Part shown: positions 5,377-6,832 of the stretch, piece by piece
How positions within the stretch are numbered: position 1 is the first letter of the stretch
Layout of the letters: each line of letters opens with the position of its first letter
NCBI GenBank assembly: GCA_017632755.1
Contig: JAGBQU010000100.1
Location: 1-6,832, forward strand
DNA length: 6,832 bases
From: Lachnospiraceae bacterium
Lineage (GTDB): Bacteria > Bacillota_A > Clostridia > Lachnospirales > Lachnospiraceae
Direction of reading: 5' to 3'
Notes under the pieces: generated by a model
Seen by the model: only the letters and a program-made list of their open reading frames with translations
Databases searched by the model: none
What the model was told of the DNA's origin: nothing
Translations under genes and position numbers: made by a program

Positions 5377-6832
5377 CTAGTTCATATATTTGAGTGGATC
5401 AACCTGCGATCCGCCGATCAGGATCTCAAAATGCACATGCGGCCCGGTGCTTCGACCGGTATTTCCGGACAGAGCAATCTTCTGTCCCTGCTTGACAGAC
5501 TGTCCCGGTTTGACAAGGATCTTTGAAAGATGCCCGTATCTGGTCTGTCTGCCGTCCGCATGATTGATATAGATCACATAGCCGTATCCGCTTCCCCAGC
5601 CGGCTCTTGCGACAGTTCCTCCCGAGGATGCCATGACGGCCGTTCCGATCGGTGTGGCCCAGTCAACACCCTTGTGCATACGTCCCCATCTTCTCTTGAA
5701 ACCGGAGGTAAATCGTCCTCCGGATATCGGTTTGAGGTATGTCGGCGGTGTCTTCGTACCGATTTCCACGATCTTTGGAACCGCAGCCAGTACAACCTCT
5801 TCCTTTATGATATCGCGTCCGCTGACAGAATCGTTGCGGTAGTGCACCGACGCAATGACCTTTCTGTGTCCCGCGGAAGGTTCCTGTCTCGTCACCGTCT
5901 CTGTCGTATACCAGTTGTCATTGTAAATATATTCTATCTCTGCGTCGTAATCTTCCTCATAGTAAATGTTCTCCGTGCGCTCTACGGAAAGCGTCGGCTC
6001 CGGGATCGTCACGATCAGCTCGTCGCCGATGCGGATGGTGGAATTCTCATCCTCAAGATTCTCGTTCATCGCAATGATCTTATCCATGCTGATGTCTGTC
6101 TTAAGTGCGATGCCGGAAAGGGTGTCGCCGGCGACAACCTCATAGATCGTATTTTTTTCCTGCTCCTTTGTCACCGTTGCGATGGCATCCTCAAGCGGCA
6201 CAATGGAGTCTGTGGGAAGATACGCTTCCACAACCTCGATCTTATCCCCATATCCGATATCGGTCAGACCCTGCTCATAATCCACAAAGTCTTTCTTTTG
6301 CGATGTATCCATGTTTTTGTCCATATCCGAGAGTTCTCTCTCGACACCTGCCGCCAAGATGACCTCGCCCGCAAGCGCATCCTGCTCCCGTTTCTCCTGC
6401 GTGGTCTGGATGCTCGTGGTGAGAACATTCAATTCCCTCGTCGGATCCAGCACCAGTTTTACCACATATTTACCCTGCGCGCCGTATTTGTCCAGTGCAG
6501 CCTGAAGCAGCTTTCTGACATCCTCGCTGCCCGCAAGGCTGATGGTAAAGTCGTTGATCTTGATCGTGTAAGCTTTTTCCCTTGTCTGGCGGACATTTTT
6601 TCCCAGCGCTTCATACATACGCGCAGTCAGTTCCCTCTGCGAACTGATAACGCCAAAAAGACGCGCCTGACCCTCGTAAGAAACCTGCGCATCTGTAAAC
6701 ACCATCTCATCGGATTCCTGTGCAAGCTTCTTTCTCGCCTGCGCAAAAGACCGCTCCGCATCCCCGATGCTCGCCACATATCCGACTTCCTCTCCGTTTA
6801 ACATAACAGCAAACAGATTTTCCCCTTCCTCC
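5377..6832 (-). CDS. LysM-G5-M23 peptidoglycan metallopeptidase, N-terminus outside window
   Basis: This is a wall-active zinc endopeptidase, predicted to be extracellular and to cleave peptide cross-links or stems of peptidoglycan. The frame is open to the right edge, giving 484 complete codons; the in-frame ATG at 6804 is internal, because EEGENLFAV precedes it in the same frame. Numbering from that methionine, an N-terminal region (1-215) contains two similar beta-helix modules. A LysM domain (about 219-268, YEVVAGDTLSGIA) should bind glycan, a G5-like domain follows (about 271-350), and then the M23 domain (about 362-470). The M23 metal ligands are all visible: H377 and D381 in HKGVD, H425 in YGHLS, and H456/H458 in GPHVHFE, so it is predicted to be catalytically active, unlike degenerate EnvC/NlpD-type proteins. 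The signal peptide or membrane anchor expected for such a protein would lie in the missing N-terminus. murA follows 146 bases downstream on the same strand. The exact bond cleaved cannot be read from sequence. Confidence 0.93.
   Translation of the reverse strand, partial: EEGENLFAVMLNGEEVGYVASIGDAERSFAQARKKLAQESDEMVFTDAQVSYEGQARLFGVISSQRELTARMYEALGKNVRQTREKAYTIKINDFTISLAGSEDVRKLLQAALDKYGAQGKYVVKLVLDPTRELNVLTTSIQTTQEKREQDALAGEVILAAGVERELSDMDKNMDTSQKKDFVDYEQGLTDIGYGDKIEVVEAYLPTDSIVPLEDAIATVTKEQEKNTIYEVVAGDTLSGIALKTDISMDKIIAMNENLEDENSTIRIGDELIVTIPEPTLSVERTENIYYEEDYDAEIEYIYNDNWYTTETVTRQEPSAGHRKVIASVHYRNDSVSGRDIIKEEVVLAAVPKIVEIGTKTPPTYLKPISGGRFTSGFKRRWGRMHKGVDWATPIGTAVMASSGGTVARAGWGSGYGYVIYINHADGRQTRYGHLSKILVKPGQSVKQGQKIALSGNTGRSTGPHVHFEILIGGSQVDPLKYMN

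Noticed and set aside
5530..6801. 423-codon open frame on the plus strand opposite the M23 gene
   Set aside because: Its codons are in exact register with those of the M23 gene, so plus-strand stops would require TTA, CTA or TCA codons in the real gene, which are little used there. The translation is rich in R, H, L and I with no recognisable domain, whereas the opposite strand encodes clear LysM and M23 motifs.
1..6832. Search for CRISPR repeats, tRNA/rRNA, insertion sequences, phage genes or toxin-antitoxin pairs
   Set aside because: No repeated spacer arrays, transposase motifs, structured RNA or small paired genes were seen; about 94 percent of the window is taken by four ordinary chromosomal genes.

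Overview
The window looks like ordinary chromosome from a Bacillota (Firmicutes) bacterium, most likely a Clostridia/Lachnospiraceae relative. That assignment is inferred from the protein styles (a LysM-G5-M23 wall peptidase, a Clostridia-type DnaE, an HD-GYP protein with a short N-terminal domain), the purine-rich ribosome binding sites and the sigma-A-like promoters. GC content looks close to half by eye. No mobile element, CRISPR array, tRNA or rRNA was seen.

There are four real genes. (1) 1-2532, minus: the first 844 codons of dnaE (DNA polymerase III alpha), running off the left edge. (2) 2810-3901, plus: a complete 363-residue HD-GYP protein, a predicted c-di-GMP phosphodiesterase. (3) 3938-5230, minus: a complete 429-residue murA (UDP-GlcNAc enolpyruvyl transferase). 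(4) 5377-6832, minus: the C-terminal 484 residues of a LysM/G5/M23 peptidoglycan peptidase, open at the right edge.

The regulatory layout is readable. dnaE and the HD-GYP gene are divergent and share the 277-base interval 2533-2809. Each has its own sigma-A-like promoter there, and a perfect 8-bp inverted repeat sits almost exactly midway between the two -35 boxes. The dnaE leader carries a second 8-bp inverted repeat. The HD-GYP and murA genes converge on a 12-bp-stem terminator that fills nearly all of the 36 bases between their stop codons and can work in both directions. murA lies downstream of the M23 gene on the same strand but has its own promoter in the 146-base gap; no terminator was seen in that gap, so read-through is possible.

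MurA makes the first committed precursor of peptidoglycan and the M23 protein remodels the finished wall, so the right half is a small cell-wall neighbourhood. The HD-GYP protein adds a possible c-di-GMP input and DnaE belongs to replication; no functional link between these and the wall genes can be shown from sequence. I found no clearly novel system. The points most worth checking are the midpoint inverted repeat, the apparently intact PHP metal site in DnaE, and a two-copy N-terminal module in the M23 protein.
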